Positions 21,489 through 34,533 of a stretch of 64,000 bases of DNA are shown one piece after another. Source of the stretch: Sternotherus odoratus (lineage: Eukaryota > Chordata > Testudines > Kinosternidae). The stretch spans positions 13,172,706-13,236,705 of the forward strand of contig JAVMKO010000020.1 of NCBI GenBank assembly GCA_032164245.1, written 5' to 3'. The position numbers and the translations under genes were made by a program. The stretch's first letter is position 1. Every line of letters starts with the position of its first letter. The notes beneath the pieces were generated by a model. It was not told the DNA's origin and ran no database searches. It was given only the letters and a program-made list of their open reading frames with translations.

Positions 21489-22329
21489 TCTGAACTGCCC
21501 CATTGGACAACAGTTAGCAACTCCTTTTTTCTGTCTTTTCACAAGATCTCCTTACCTTGGGGACAGAAGCCTTCTTCACTGCAGCTTTGGCCTGTCTGAA
21601 TCCCTGGAGCTCATTCACCCTCTGATTTCCGGTAAAAACACATTTTTCCCCTTGACTGTATTCCTCTGCCTCTCTGTGGCTATTTACTCTTGCAGGCTGT
21701 GACACTCTCATTTGTCTCAGCAAAAAGTTTTGGAATACCGTTGTTGTGAAAGATGCTCTTCCTGCCATGAAATGATGCCCACCAAACACTGCCATCTGAC
21801 AGTGGTTAGGCGGGTGGCAAACTGGAACTGTTGTTATTATGCATAATGTGGTCTTTGCACCATTATGGTATCCTCCCATCTCTGTCACCCTACTCCATTA
21901 TCCTGTTTCTTCCACCTGTTGTGCTTTAGCATTACCCTAAACTATGTTTATACAGTGCCCAGCACAATGGGGCTCTGATCCTATTTGTGCACCTGTAATA
22001 ATAACGATAATTAAAAACGTGTGGGCCTAATTCTGCAAACACTTAGGAGCAGGCATTGATCTCTGCCGAGTGAGCAGTCCCATTGATGTTTGAGCACGGA
22101 GGTGATTTTACCCTGCTTTTTAGGAATTCAGAAGCATTTAATAACAGAGGCGCCAGAGCCTGCCCTATCCAAAGAGGGAGGGAATCATTAAAGGATGATC
22201 AGTAGCTCTCCATTCCAGTAAGGAGATGGCGTCCCAAAGAGAGACCCAGTGGCAGCTGCTATTCCCCCATTCACTATGCCCCAGTGCATGCCGCCAAGTC
22301 AAGATGCTGAGCTCTGATCCCAGATTGAT
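21489..22329. other. Non-coding DNA with a SINE tail
   Basis: At 21935-22015 there is the tail of the MIR-like SINE (TTTATACAGTGCCCAGCAC, AATGGGGCTCTGATCC, ACCTGTAATAATAACG). Otherwise no gene or element is recognised. Confidence 0.45.
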
Positions 22330-22860
22330 TTTTCTTAATGTCTTTATATAGACGAGTTAACTCAGAGCCCTTCCAACATAAGCATGTTTTTCTGTTCCTT
22401 CATTCTGACCTTGGCATTTTCTTTCTCCACTCCAAGTTCTGTGCTGTCCTCTGGCCAGCTTTGCCTCTCATTTGTCAATGTTGTTATTGAATTTTCAAAT
22501 GCCAGTAGTGCACATAAATCAATGGCTTGCTTCTCCCTAGTGGCATATCCCTGCCACATGTGGTCATTCATTTTTTTTAATAAGTCCTCCTCTCCTTTCA
22601 CCCATTTATAAAAATGCATCTTGTTCGCCCACTGCCGTCCATCATTCGGTGAGTCCAGCTATTTGTTGCCCCTGAGTGCTTATTCATCAACGTTTTCAAA
22701 AGCAAAATCACTCTTCGCCTCCTGCTCTTATTGTGCCATCAATCTCGACTGGGGATCAATAAACCTCGCTTTTGCAATTTTTCCCATCCACCCTCCTGCG
22801 CTAGCGTTCCCAAAGTCTAGTCTTTTTATTTACATTTTTAACTGATCATGAGGAGCGGGG
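22330..22860. promoter_or_regulatory. Repeat-free block with an open minus-strand frame; possible conserved element
   Basis: An 85-codon frame on the minus strand (22619-22362) gives a charged, helix-like peptide with KWVKGEEDLLKKM near its start. Upstream in the same frame stop codons appear within about 100 bases and no convincing splice acceptor is seen. The bases read as AT-rich unique DNA, so a conserved non-coding element is more likely than an exon. I do not recognise the peptide. Confidence 0.25.
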
Positions 22861-23067
22861 CAATGACAGTGTCGAGGAGCTAAATGCTTTCATTTGCTCC
22901 CAGCGTGGCAATCACCGTCTAGGCATCAGTCATTTTGCATGGTAACCCAGAGAAAGGAATACTCCTCTTTTCCCTTTGCTCCACTCCTGCAGTGTGAATC
23001 ATAAGTGGAGGGCAGAAAATCCCCAGCCCCAATGGTGTCTGGAGGCAGCAGCCATAGGAACTAGTAT

Positions 23068-23417
23068 TGATTGATTTTTTTTTTTCATGATAAAGCAATT
23101 TCAGGGGAAGAAATTTCACTGAATTTTCAGAGAAAAACATTATTTTTTAGTGAAATTTTCTGTTCTACCAAAAATGATATATATTTTTATCAAGAATGTT
23201 TTTCAAATACTGGAAATTCTCAAGGAAACAGTTTTTTTAAAACTTGTTGTTTTTTCAACCAATGTTTTTCAAAAGCTGAAAATATTTACTGAAAGCAATT
23301 TTTGAACAAAAAATATTTTTCAGTTTCAGTTTTTCATTCACATAAAATGTTGACAAAAATGAAAAGCTCCCCCAAAGTGCCCCATAAAGTTGGTTACCAT
23401 CTTTTGCACTGCTCTAA
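23068..23417. mobile_element. AT-rich palindromic MITE
   Basis: Long run of AAATTTT-type sequence with repeated GAAAATTTTC, AATGTTTTTC and TTCAGTTTTTC words, ending in CACTGCTCTAA at 23407-23417, the terminal motif seen at 12610-12624. The left end is unclear (a T11 tract lies at 23077-23087). Confidence 0.5.
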
Positions 23418-24329
23418 TAGGAACAAGCTGTTTCAGTCACATAAGGGACAAAGTTCTGAGCTGGTCAGTGTTACTTGCTGAAGTGACTTGCTGGACTGGG
23501 TTTGAGTGGCTAGAGGAGTGTATAATTTCAGACTGAGAGCGTGGCTAGCAGGGCTTGGTTTATTCATTAAGGGAACTTCATGTATCTTTTGCCTTTGTGT
23601 AGTTTCCAGGTTGTATTTAACACAGGGAGTTGTATTCCCCCCACTGCCCACTCTCCATAATACCAGCCCAGTTTCCTTTCAATTCACTGGCCTTTCACTT
23701 CTGCATCTGTGGCTTCCTCAAATTCTGATTTTAGGACACCAGTGAAAATGAGTTTCTTGGCCTTGGCCTAGTATCAAATGGACTTTCCTCCACCAGACAA
23801 AATCACCACCCAATGTAGCATGGCTAGCAGTCTCTTTGACCCAAAGCCCGAAGACCAGGGCATTGATCTAGGCCTATTGCAAAGCACGGGCAAAGAAGAG
23901 CTGGCTGGAATGGGGTGAGGACTGGAAAAGAAGAGGCACTATTGGTGAAGACTGAAAGGTGGTGGCGGAGTGTGTTGGTCATTTTGGGATAGCTACCAAC
24001 TCCATTATGCCTGCCTTTCTCCAGTGCGTAGAGACCATCTCCACTCATGCTCACCAAGTTCAGAGCCTTACGGGTTATCTAGCCAGACATCATTGCCATA
24101 GAAACAACAGCTGACCTAAGCGTTACCAAGCAGTCAAATGAGCCTGGGAGTAACACTCGGGTGACAAATGCTGCCTTTGGGGTGTTTCATCAGGGGTGGG
24201 AAGTGTGTCATTAACCCTTTGCAAACAAGATAAGGGAAACTACGGTCTATGGCCCCACATTTTCAAGAGGAGGAAGCCAGAGCAAGGAAAAGAAAGAGGA
24301 GGCAGAAGGAAGCATCTGCCAAGATAATA
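23418..24329. other. Non-coding, no clear content
   Basis: No exon, RNA gene or defined mobile element was recognised in this unique-looking stretch. Confidence 0.4.
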
Positions 24330-24530
24330 AACGCGGGCCAAAACCATTAACATTTTGTGGTTTGACACTTAATTGATTAACTGATTTCAGGCAACAAGAT
24401 TCAGTGTAGCTGTAGATTAGTGTCGAAGGGATAATTATGGCTAAGCTCCTATTTCCAAACAGTGTGTCAGCTGCAGTTTAGAGCAGGCAAAACCTGCATT
24501 ACAGCTCTTGCTTTGCAGCCAGTACAAAAG
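24330..24530. promoter_or_regulatory. Possible conserved non-coding element
   Basis: Repeat-free, with CATTAACATTTTGTGGTTTG, ACACTTAATTGATTAACTG and GGGATAATTATGGC. Dense TAAT/ATTA cores suggest homeodomain binding. Evidence is limited to composition. Confidence 0.25.
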
Positions 24531-25081
24531 GTTCTTGGAAGAGGTCCCTTTATGGCTTAGCACACTGGGATTGCAATGGAAAGGTCAGGCACTGCCTTAT
24601 CAGCATAGACAAAATCCCCTTCTATAATGTATGTGTTTATTCTCAAATTAAATATATTAATGTATTATTTGTTCTTAAAATGTCATTCAATAGATAGTAA
24701 GCCTAGGTTTCCTGGCAGACCTTTGAAGCCTGAAGTGTAATGTAATAATAGTACATTAATCCATAAGCTACACAGTCATCTCCCAACAGACCCCAAAACC
24801 CCAGAACTAGCTCTGAACCGCTGAATTCGCTGCATCTGTTCCTAGGAATTTCTGTCTAACAATAGTGGGCTTGTTGAAATATGCCCTGCCAGCTCTAGCA
24901 TGAGACACTGCTTCTCTCCCATCCATCTGTTCAACATTAGCACTCCGGCACCTGTAACGGTGCTTCTGGGTACAAAGGCAGGTGTTCGTTTCTCTTGTGG
25001 CACACACATCTCAGCTCCACTTTAATGAAGGGTGCTCTCAAAGCACAGAGTTCAGCTCTGGAACCAAATCAGGAGTTTGCC

Positions 25082-25167
25082 ATCCGACGAAGTGGGTATT
25101 AGCCCACGAAAGCTTATGCTTCAATACTTTTGCTAGGCTTTAAGGTGCCACAGGACTCTTTGTCACT
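25082..25167 (+). mobile_element. Penelope-like element terminal fragment
   Basis: CATCCGACGAAGTGGGTATT, AGCCCACGAAAGCTTATGC, then TAAGGTGCCACAGGACTC and TTTGTCAC: the same terminus as 6127-6211 and 12784-12868, in the opposite orientation. No 3' UTR or coding sequence remains. Confidence 0.78.
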
Positions 25168-25656
25168 TCTTCTATATTATAGGTACCTAGATGCTAATAG
25201 TATATGCAGCTTTAAAGTAAACAGAAATCTTTTATTTACCCTTATCCCCACTGAACCTTGATAGTATGGAGAAACTGCAATCCACAGCTGAAGCACTTTG
25301 TTTTGGTTTTGCAAGTCTGACACTTGACTGACGAGTTCAGTTGAGCAAATAGTTTACACCAGTTCATTTATCTGACAGATTTAGACCTCCTTTATCTTTA
25401 CAGAATATCCACAAGCAGAGCATGTTTTATCTGAATGTATCCATTATTCCATTTTATTCAATGAATGTTTACTAAATTCATTATTTTCTTTTAGTGTTCT
25501 TATGCCACATCCATCTTATTTTAGTACTTAACAACTTGGATTGACCATGAACGCTTCCCGAAGAGAAGTCATTTGGCAACATACAGAATTATAGCTGAAC
25601 TGCTTTCTTGTGACTGGTCAGTGAAGTTGCATTATTATCTGTCCCCTGATACGTAT

Positions 25657-26209
25657 TGTAGCAGGGTGCTGGCCAGGAGGGCCTGAGCCAGCCCTGCTGC
25701 CACTTTAAGAGGGAGAAAAGCCCTCTGCAAACCTCCCTGGCAGGAAGGCTAATTAGCCACCTGAGGTGCAGGCCAATCAGCCTGCATGAGTTGCACCTGG
25801 CAGCCTCCTCTGGGGGATATAAGGCTGCCAGGAAGCAAGCCCAGTGTGGTGGTGGTGTCTGAGCTATCAAGAGCTGTGTGTGTTGTGTATGAGCTATCAA
25901 GAGCTGTGTGTGTTGTTTGAGCTATCAAGAGCTGTGTTTGTATTGTTGTATTAGGGGCTGAACTATATAGAGTTTGTAGAGCCAGAACCTGTGGAGCTAT
26001 TTAAGAGCTGGATATTAATGAGCTGTTTAAGAGCTGGATATTAATGAGTTGTATATTAATGAGCTACTTAGAGCTGGATGTTAATGAACTGTTTTAACCT
26101 GTATATATTGGTGGTGGGGTCCTGCACTGTAAATTAAAGGGCACTGTTTGGAGCAAAAAAGGGTTTCCTGCCTGTGTTCCTGAGAGGGGTGAGAGAGCGG
26201 TCTGTCACA
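25657..26209 (+). mobile_element. Solo LTR, copy 2 (553 bp)
   Basis: Begins TGTAGCAGGG and ends GGTCTGTCACA, with a perfect 4-bp duplication GTAT at 25653-25656 and 26210-26213. A TATA-like GGGGGATATAAGGC lies near 25813 and ATTAAAGG near 26133. It shares its start, TATA region and last ~110 bases with 3128-3555 but is 125 bases longer, because a GAGCT-rich middle is expanded into tandem units. No internal coding region is attached. LTR retrotransposon or endogenous retrovirus; the class is unresolved. Confidence 0.85.
25861..25944 (+). repeat. Tandem repeat inside the LTR
   Basis: Three units of 27-30 bases beginning GAGCTATCAAGAGCTGTG start at 25861, 25891 and about 25918. A second, looser set of AAGAGCTGGATATTAATGAG units follows at about 26005-26080. 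Copy 1 of this LTR family has fewer units. Confidence 0.85.
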
Positions 26210-26538
26210 GTATACATATCCACTGCTCACAGCATTGCACACACATTTAAAATTTCCCAAAATACCTTTATAGGCAACTTTGATATTCACTTTTTGTAGA
26301 CATGTGTGTCACACAACTTAATTTCTCAAGTGTCACAAACCTAATTCGAAAGTGGTGTCGTCCAGGCCAAAGAGAGGTCATTTCAAAATTGAAGCAAACG
26401 TGGTAAAAATCTTAGCTCCAGTCCTCTCCATTGAAGTCAATGACAAAACTCCTACTGGTCAGAGGGGTGCTGAATTAGGCCCTCTATAAAACATTCACCC
26501 ATCTTTACTGATGTGGTGGTGCAAAATTATCCCAAAGT

Positions 26539-26541
<3 letters not shown>

Positions 26542-26569
<28 letters not shown>
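26542..26569. repeat. (GT)n microsatellite
   Basis: Fourteen uninterrupted GT units, followed about 15 bases later by a short GA run. Confidence 0.95.
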
Positions 26570-29500
26570 ACACTCACGTGCTAGAGAGAGAGAGAGATGC
26601 ATATATAGGAAGTGCTGTTTACTTAGCCTGTAAGGTTTTGAGCAATGGAATCCTGGTCCTTGAATGGGATTCCTAGGTAATGCAAAATAATAACCTAAAT
26701 TGTCTATTAATCATTATTATTTTCCTATTTTTGATAGATATGTACTTTTTTAATTAAGCAATTGGCAGATTGATAGTAACATGGAACTGTAGGACAAGAA
26801 TTAATTATGATGTATGATCATTATTGTTAGTATTATAAATAATAAGAAGAAAAGTTTTGTCTTTCCTTTATTAGGATGTTGAAAGCCAGGAATTCCCATT
26901 TGAGGAAAGCGCAATAGATAGATGGTGCTGAAAGAATTAATTGCATTACATAAAGTCAAGATTAGAAGCTTGGTGCTATTTGGCTGTATTGCAACACCCT
27001 CACATTCCAATTCATACACTCAGAGAGCTCCCTCTCATCCTGAGAAAAGATTGCGACTCTACATGTATGACAATAAGGGAATAGATCGGAGAACTTGGCA
27101 ACGAGGGTGGGTGGCACCAACAGGTTCCTAGCACTTCCTGTTCCTTCTCCATCTTGCTCAGGAAACTGCATAAAATGCAGGAACCCTGCTCCGAATCTCA
27201 AGGCCTTCCAAGCTGTGTGCCCTCCAGGAGAGAAGGATGCAAAGGCAGGTTTTCCTGTCAAAGTGGTGCAGTTCTGTTATAGGAAGGAAGGGGAATATAT
27301 CCCAGTGTAACCCTCGATCAAGGAGCAATAGAGGTCACAGAGAGAACATGCCAGGATTCTTCTCTTCAGCTCTTGTAATAGTATTAGCAATGACTGTTTC
27401 TTACTCAATCATACTCCCAAAGGATTTTCAATAAACTTTTTATGTGCCATAACTGTTACATTAAATAAAGCTGAAAGTATTGAGTAAACTGACTGTAAAT
27501 CACTTTAGATGCCTTGGAATTACATTAAGTGTGAGAATTATGGATCTTTTGCTGCTTGCGGAAACTGAGAGACGACAGAGCCAGATATTTTTATGTTGCA
27601 GCCTTTCTGAAGATTTTTAAAATTATTTTTATGCCATGCGACAGGCTTCTCCTCCTGTAAACAGCTTGTTTGGGAGTACAAAGATGCTACACTTCGGGAT
27701 CTTATAGCTCCAGTGACTATCTGCCTCCCGTATAAATCGGGGTTGGTTTTCTCAAGTGGGAAACCTTAATTAAATGCTGGATGGGTAGATCTGAATTCAC
27801 TGCAGAGCTTATTACACTGAGGGTGATTTTCCATTGGATGCTTACCAGCTAATATTTTATCAATATAAAAAACTTATGAATATAGATTTAATGAAATGCT
27901 GAGCAAAGAGCACCCCTCCATATTCTCTATGCACCCTTGAAATAACTTAAAAATACATCACAAGGAAACTTTAGGGGCAGCTGTACAATTGAATATAGCC
28001 CATCACCAATGAATCAGGCAACTTAAAAACTCAGATCTTCCTCCTCCTCCAGCTTCTCCCTCACTTACAACTCCCTCCATCCCATTAACAGATGAGTGAG
28101 ACGCCAGATGAACTTTGCAAAATGCACTGATGGTCACATCTGATTCAGGGCATTTTGGACCAAAGGTGGGAAGCAGTCGGGAACTCACAGAGTATGGTGA
28201 ACCAGCAGGCCTTGTTTATACCAACTGGTCTTCAACTCAAGCTCCTCTGATGACCTCAGCTTGACCTTGGTCCTGTGGCCTTGCTGTGACTGTCATTCTG
28301 TCATGGATCATTGGGAGGGGCATTGGTTTTTAATCCTTTAAGGCTTAATGGATCTCATCCAGTGCCCTTCGCAGTCAATGGGCATCTTTCCATTGACTTC
28401 AGCGGTCTCTGGATTGGGCACTGCAGGACTTTCATCCTGTAGGAAAAGTGAACAGAGCATTTATAAAAACTGACCTGTCAGGGGATTCTGATGGAGCCTT
28501 TCACCTCTAAACTGCTGGCTCAGACCACATCAAGGTAGGGAGTGGGTAAGAGCTGTTGTCAGCTGCATGATATTTGGTGACCTATGGGGACTGAGTATCA
28601 TGGATTTCACTGCAGTTCTTTATGGACAGGTGCCCAAGTCACAAAATCCACCCTCACAATTAACACCGATTCTTGACAACCTCTGCAGAGAAACCAAGGA
28701 CAAGGAGGAACTCTGCTGTCAACTCCCAAAGTGAGGGTTTTGTCCTTGGGAGGCAGTACACAAGGGTGGCATGCGCATGTTCCGTGGACCCACAGAGGAC
28801 TCCTGACTCCTTTGTGTAACTTTCATGAGCACTGAATTCACATGAACAGTAACATCCTGAGGGTGGTGAACAAGTCTAGGAAGGAAGTTGGTTTGTTTCT
28901 TTTCTTTTGATCCAACCTTTCAACCTGAATGCTTGTTGCTTTTAATGAAAGGGCCAAAATCAGAAGTAATGAGCATGATGGTGTATGTTAAATTCCAATA
29001 GGTCTTCTCTACACTAATTGTTTTCCAAAAAGATTTCCAATTCTTATGCTGCTGGTTCAGCTCTCCTAGGATAGCACTGTTGCAGACAGATCCATCTTGC
29101 CATCTTCCTGGTTTTTGCCTCAAGCCCGCAAACAAAACCGCAGGGGTGGGCTTGTATCTGGGAATTTGAATTGAAAGCATCCTTGCACCTCAGTAAGGAG
29201 TGGGCTAGGAAAGTCAATGTTTTGGCCTCTCCCTTGTTTAAAGCAAGGCAACAGGCATTTTAAAAGTTCCATCCTGGCCCAGTCCTACTTGGCCAGCTCC
29301 GTCTCGGGTTCACAGCAGTTCAACCAGTCTGATTCTTCTCTCGCCCACACTGCTGTAAATCAAGAATCAAATCCACCAAAGTCAATGGAGTTATCCCAGA
29401 ATGGAAAGAGTCAGGTCCAATATATCTCAAGCGGGCTTGTACATCGCTCAGTATGCATTGAAAGTGCAAAACAAAGGGCAGCAGTCTGGGGAGATTTTGG

Positions 29501-32500
29501 TTTTGTGTGTTATCATTACCACCGAATTAGAAATCTAACTCTGCAAATCAAGCAAGGCAAATGGCAACCTGGCTGGAGTCCAGGCTGGAGTGCTGAGATG
29601 GTTGGGGGGAGGGATGTGAGTGAAGGAAAGAGAGAGAAATGCCTGGCTAGAATTGCTAGTCTGTTTCTAGCAGAAGCATGGCAAATCACAGGCTCTCGCA
29701 AGCCAACATTCTGATGAGGAAATAGTTAGAAAAAGGCTCCCAGTGGGAAAACCTTCTGTTTTGCTGATCTTGTAAATCAGCTGAATTCAGCATGTCACAA
29801 GCACGTCTTACAATACACAAGACAATGCCCAGATTTTTGTAGCGCAAAAGCATATTAACCTTTGTGTACTCTTGCGGGCTTTCGACAAAAGATGTCTGGT
29901 AAGAACTGCAGGGCTCATTGTAATTGCTTGCCATGTGGGTAAATGATCCAGAGCAATGTGAAGATAAGAAGAAATTGCTAAAGGCAAATCACCTGGGTTT
30001 TATTATGCTTGCCCTAAAAAATAATTAGCATGGCCCTCATGCTGTGAGGGAGTTTGTTTTAGAAGGAAACTGTAACCTACGTAGTGTAGCTTTCTTTCTG
30101 CAAAGTAGATGTTGTTGTTGAGGGAGTGGGGAAGGGGGGTTAACCACAGTGAAAGACAAATGAACAAGTCCCTGTCGCAGTCAATAGCAACAAGGGGAGT
30201 GGGGGCTAAACTGCAAAACCAGGTGGCTGCCCCATGGCTGTCTGTGTCTTTGCTCATCAAGACACAGACTTGACCTTCAGGAAAATCTTGTCAATTTCTC
30301 CAAGTGGACATGGCTGGATGCAGCAAAATTCCATCCCCAACCCCCATTTGCTACTTGGAATCAGAAATTGTTGTGGATTTATCCCAATTGTAAAAATTCC
30401 CCATTTTTTTAAGGATTCATACAGCTTTGCAGAGGAGCAAAGTGACTATTTGTAGGTGCTAAACGTCCCCAGCTCAATGGATTGGTGATACTCAGCACAT
30501 CTGAAAAGCACTCCCTGTACATATGGTATTGCTAGTCCCAAACATTTAAAAATCGTGAGTCAGGGCCTCCCTCCCCCCAAATCACAAGTTTTGGCCTAAT
30601 ATTCCCGAGACACTTTAAAATTAATAAATACAGATTTCTTTTGATCCGCCTTTTGGTTTTGGAGCCTTTAAGGTTCATGTTTTAAAGCTTTCCTCTGCAC
30701 CCAGGTGGGCTAGAAACTTACTTATTTTATTCATAAAAGCTGAGACTCTCATGTAATAACGTGACTCTGGGAGCCAGGGCTTAGGGGGAAAAATATCCAG
30801 ATATCACGAGCCTTGTGATGAAATCATGAGCGATGGCGAGAGTTATGGGATTGTTTCATTCTCCCTTTTCCCCTTTTTAAGTGGCTCATCTCTTCTTACA
30901 AAGCAAGGTCTGTGGGGCAGCTGAAAGTGTCTTAGCAAAATGCACAAAGGGGTCTGCACTCATGCAGTTGAATAGCAAGAACAGTGTATGTTCATTACTG
31001 TGCATGTAGCTCTTATAAAACGGGGATTTGCCCCCAAGGAGCTGCACGGGGCAGCCACCTAGCATAGACCCACCTAGTTTCTGTTTGCACTGGTGAAGTT
31101 TACCCCTCTTGGAAACTAGGGAGAGCCACATGAGTGCAACCCATGGCTTACAGTAGTTTACCCTGTCTGCACTAGGGGTACGCACAGCTGCAGCTCCACC
31201 GCTGGCTGGTCGTTGGCGGGTGGAAATGGAGCAAAGCAGACAAGGCCTGAGGCTGCAGACAGCACTGGGTGTGTCAGCTGAATGGACTCTCTGTGCCAGG
31301 CATCCAGTGTGTAGAACCACTGGACTGCTTTGCTATGGAAACAGGGCAGCCAGCCCCGGGGACCAACTTGTGTCTTCTGCCATTTGCGTATATGGCTACG
31401 GGCAAAACGTATGCCCCATTTACGCCTTGTGTGGCACGTGAGGCCCTTTGCACAGTGGGCTGCATCATATCAACACCAACTCCCCATCCTTCCCAGTATC
31501 TGTTTTTTATTACTCCAGCTCTGTGGTTTTCCTTTGCGTCTGCAATAATCCCTGCATTATCCTAAGAGAGCTTCCTCCCCCCCTTCGAGCTCAACTGATT
31601 ATTTATTTAGTTTTGCTAAGTGTTTCTATTCTTGGGGCGGGGGAGAGGAAGGCTGGTGTCTTAGAAAAAATGACTCTCAACTGTTCAGGTACATCCTTAA
31701 GATTTGGTTTTGTTTTGTTTGCTAAGCAACTCTCCCAGCCAAAATTATAATCACACTATGGGCATCACCCAGGATCTGGGAGCAAACATATTTCATCTCT
31801 CCTTGGTGACAATGCATGGAGGCCAGTGCTGCTGGCTTGCTTGTTCTTGCTTTAATGATGTGTTTTAGAAAGGAATACATTTTTGCCCAGGAACTGGTTG
31901 TTTTCTTCACCAGTTGAGTTGCCGCAGTTTTTCAGGGAGGGTGAAACAAAATTTTCCCCCAACCTATGCTCTTCCCATGGCTTGCCAAGGTGGCATTTAG
32001 TAGTTTCCACTCTGGATGATTAATATTGTTTTTTAATGTGGGTAACCGTGTTTTTTGTTTGCTTTAACTCCGTAGTAGTGGCAAGTGCTAGGTGGCCATC
32101 TTGGGGAAAGACCCCTGAGGCAGCCCGGGTGAAATTCCCACCTGTGCAGAGAACAGCACAAAGTCTCTACACTTCTTTATCCCCAGGAGAGGGCTCCAGC
32201 TAGACTTTCATCCCTGTGCAAGGGGCCAGCACAAGGCCCATGTATTGTGTGTTTTGCTCAGCAGGGGCTTAAGGGGCACTCATGGGCCGCATGCTAACTA
32301 ATCCAACTAGTTGAGGAGCTGCACATGAATTCATTGTGCATCAGTGGGACAGCACCTATGTCTCACTTGAGTTGTCAAAATAATGCCGCATATTGTTTAT
32401 GTGCTGCCTACACAGGGGTAAGTTTCAACCTTGGTTACCAGGACGGTTGAAATCCCTTTAATATCAATGGCAAAACGCTCTGTGACATCAGAGGGATGAT

Positions 32501-32671
32501 GATGTCATGCCGGGTATCTTTTACATGTGTATGCATTACACATGGAAAGCGGGGGGGAAACTCTGCAACTGCTCCAAATCCCCTATGTTATCCAGTCCAT
32601 GTGTCTAATGATCCGGATGCCTTTCAGTCACTGAGGGTATTTTATTGGGGGAATTTTATTTTATTGGGGAG

Positions 32672-32733
32672 GAAACTAAATAGGTAATGTTTACTAAATA
32701 GGTAACTAAATAGAAACTAAATAGGTAATGTTT
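32672..32733 (+). repeat. Short tandem duplication
   Basis: The 21-base word starting GAAACTAAATAGGTAATG is present at 32672-32692 and again at 32713-32733, a 41-base period. The spacer also contains ACTAAATAGGTAACTAAATA. It looks like a simple local duplication. Confidence 0.85.
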
Positions 32734-34533
32734 GTGCTCAGCCCAAACCTGGTATCTTGGAGCCACTTTCTCCTCCTCTCTCCGCTGGAGCCAGATCATT
32801 TGCTGGGTTGCTGATGCAAAGTAAGCTCTGAATGGCCTTCAGGTGCCTCCATCACATGCCCAGTGGGCTAGACTTTCCCCCTGGTTCGTTTTCTAAAGTG
32901 CCCCATTTGTTTTTGCACTGGACAGTTGTGCTGAGTTCTGGAAAGGCTTCAACGTGCCATTATTGAAATGGCGGGCAGTCATAAATGTCAGCAGTTGGCG
33001 CTGCACCATGCAGAGAGGAACAGATTGTGTTTCTTGGAGTCCCCAAAGCAGGGTTGGACCCAGAGGATCCTGACACAGTCTTTGGTGCAAAGCTGGAATC
33101 TTTCAATCAGCTGTCTAATTTCAAGCAGAAAGGCAGGTCGCTCCAAAGTGGATACATTCACCAGATGGAGGCACTCAGTTCAAACTTTTCATGCCAGGTC
33201 ATTTTTAATGGATGTGGTATGTTTGTCTGCTGCCAGCACCTCATGGGGAGGGGTATAAATTAACAACCTCATCATTTATCATGGGAGCTGTGACAGGGAG
33301 ATTTTGCTGAAGGATCAGGTGGCTTAAAGAAATTGGTATTAGAGGCCACATTTCAGCAAAGCCCTTAAGCCTATGCTTAACTTTAAGCAAAGGCTTAAGT
33401 CCAACTGAAATCAATATGACTTGAAGTTAAGCATGTGTTTAAAGGGGTATAGAGCCTTTAGGATCAAATTTCCATTAGAACTCAGCTCCCATTTAGTTAC
33501 CTAAATAAATTGTTCAGGTTTACAAAAGTGGGAACAATGGGAGGTGCCGGGTGCTGGGAATTCTGAAAATCTGATCCGTTCTTAGGTGCCTCAATGGGAG
33601 ATGAGCTCTCCTGCAGACCTGCCCATTCAGCATCCTCTCGACTGATCTGAATGTGGCCCAGGATGTTTCTGACTGAGAGTTGCTATTTGTGGCTCCCTGT
33701 AAAAATGAATGGGTAGGTGAGGCTGTACGTAGAAGAGGAGGTTTTTCACTCTGTTTCTTAGTGGACCACGTGTCCGTCAGAATCAGCATGAATAGACATG
33801 CTCTCACAAAGGTGAAGCACAGAACAGGACATGGAGTCTGAACCTCACAGTTAATCTCTCCTGGAAAGAGTCAATGCAAACTGGTTCTGCCGCTATCCAT
33901 TGTGCTTTGTCCATTTGCTTTGTAGATAAACAGAACCCTCCATTCCTTGGGCTGTAAGCCTGAGCCCTTTAACAACCAATAAATACTTTTATTTTTTAAA
34001 TGACCTAGCCCGAAGGACTCCCAGTTTGAAACATTCCATCTGTAGTAGACAGGGGAGACTTATCTGTGTTTAGAAAATCTCTCTCATTGGAAAGGCCTCA
34101 GATCCCTTCTGTTTTCTCCCAGGAATCCTGGCTGTGTTTGCTTTGTCCAACTGCTTTCTGAGCTTCCACTTAAAGGTCAGGGAGAGCCATAAAAATCCTA
34201 TTCCCCATTATTACATGCTTAAAACAATCGGTTCCATTCTTAGATACGTAGGTAGGGGTGGGTTTAATCCATCCTTGCAATATTTTTTTTTTTGGCAACA
34301 CATTCCACCAAGAGGAAAATTCCTATGGTAATTAGTAATCCCTGCGGTCATCAGTAGAATAACAGAAATATGCTATCCTGTAGTTTTAGATTAAATTTAA
34401 AATAAAATACAAAAACACCCACTGAAAACGTAGAGTCAGACATCAGCCTACGAAAGCACAGTGATCCTAGCGTCACGCTCCCTGTGTTAAACTGGGCCCA
34501 CTCTGCTGTGTATGGATGCACAATAGTTTACAC

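Larger units (their letters stand above)
26214..34525. other. Long non-coding stretch, mostly unique DNA
   Basis: More than 8 kb without a recognisable exon or complete mobile element. Contents seen: a GT microsatellite (26542-26569), a GA run near 26584, a repeat-free AT-rich block at 27440-27800 that could be conserved, a 41-bp tandem duplication (32672-32733), and fragments of the dispersed motif 'AAGTCAATGGAGTTA' near 29380 and 28375. Open frames of 165 codons (29217-29714) and 144 codons (31320-30886) have no domain I recognise and look fortuitous. Confidence 0.45.

Noticed and set aside
25861..26080. CRISPR-like spaced repeats
   Set aside because: The units are directly adjacent and imperfect inside an LTR, in a vertebrate genome; not a CRISPR array.
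29217..29714. 165-codon open frame on the plus strand
   Set aside because: No recognisable domain or splice signals; it contains a dispersed motif (AAGTCAATGGAGTTA) and reads as a chance frame.
30886..31320. 144-codon open frame on the minus strand
   Set aside because: No domain, no splice sites and no supporting codon pattern; treated as fortuitous.
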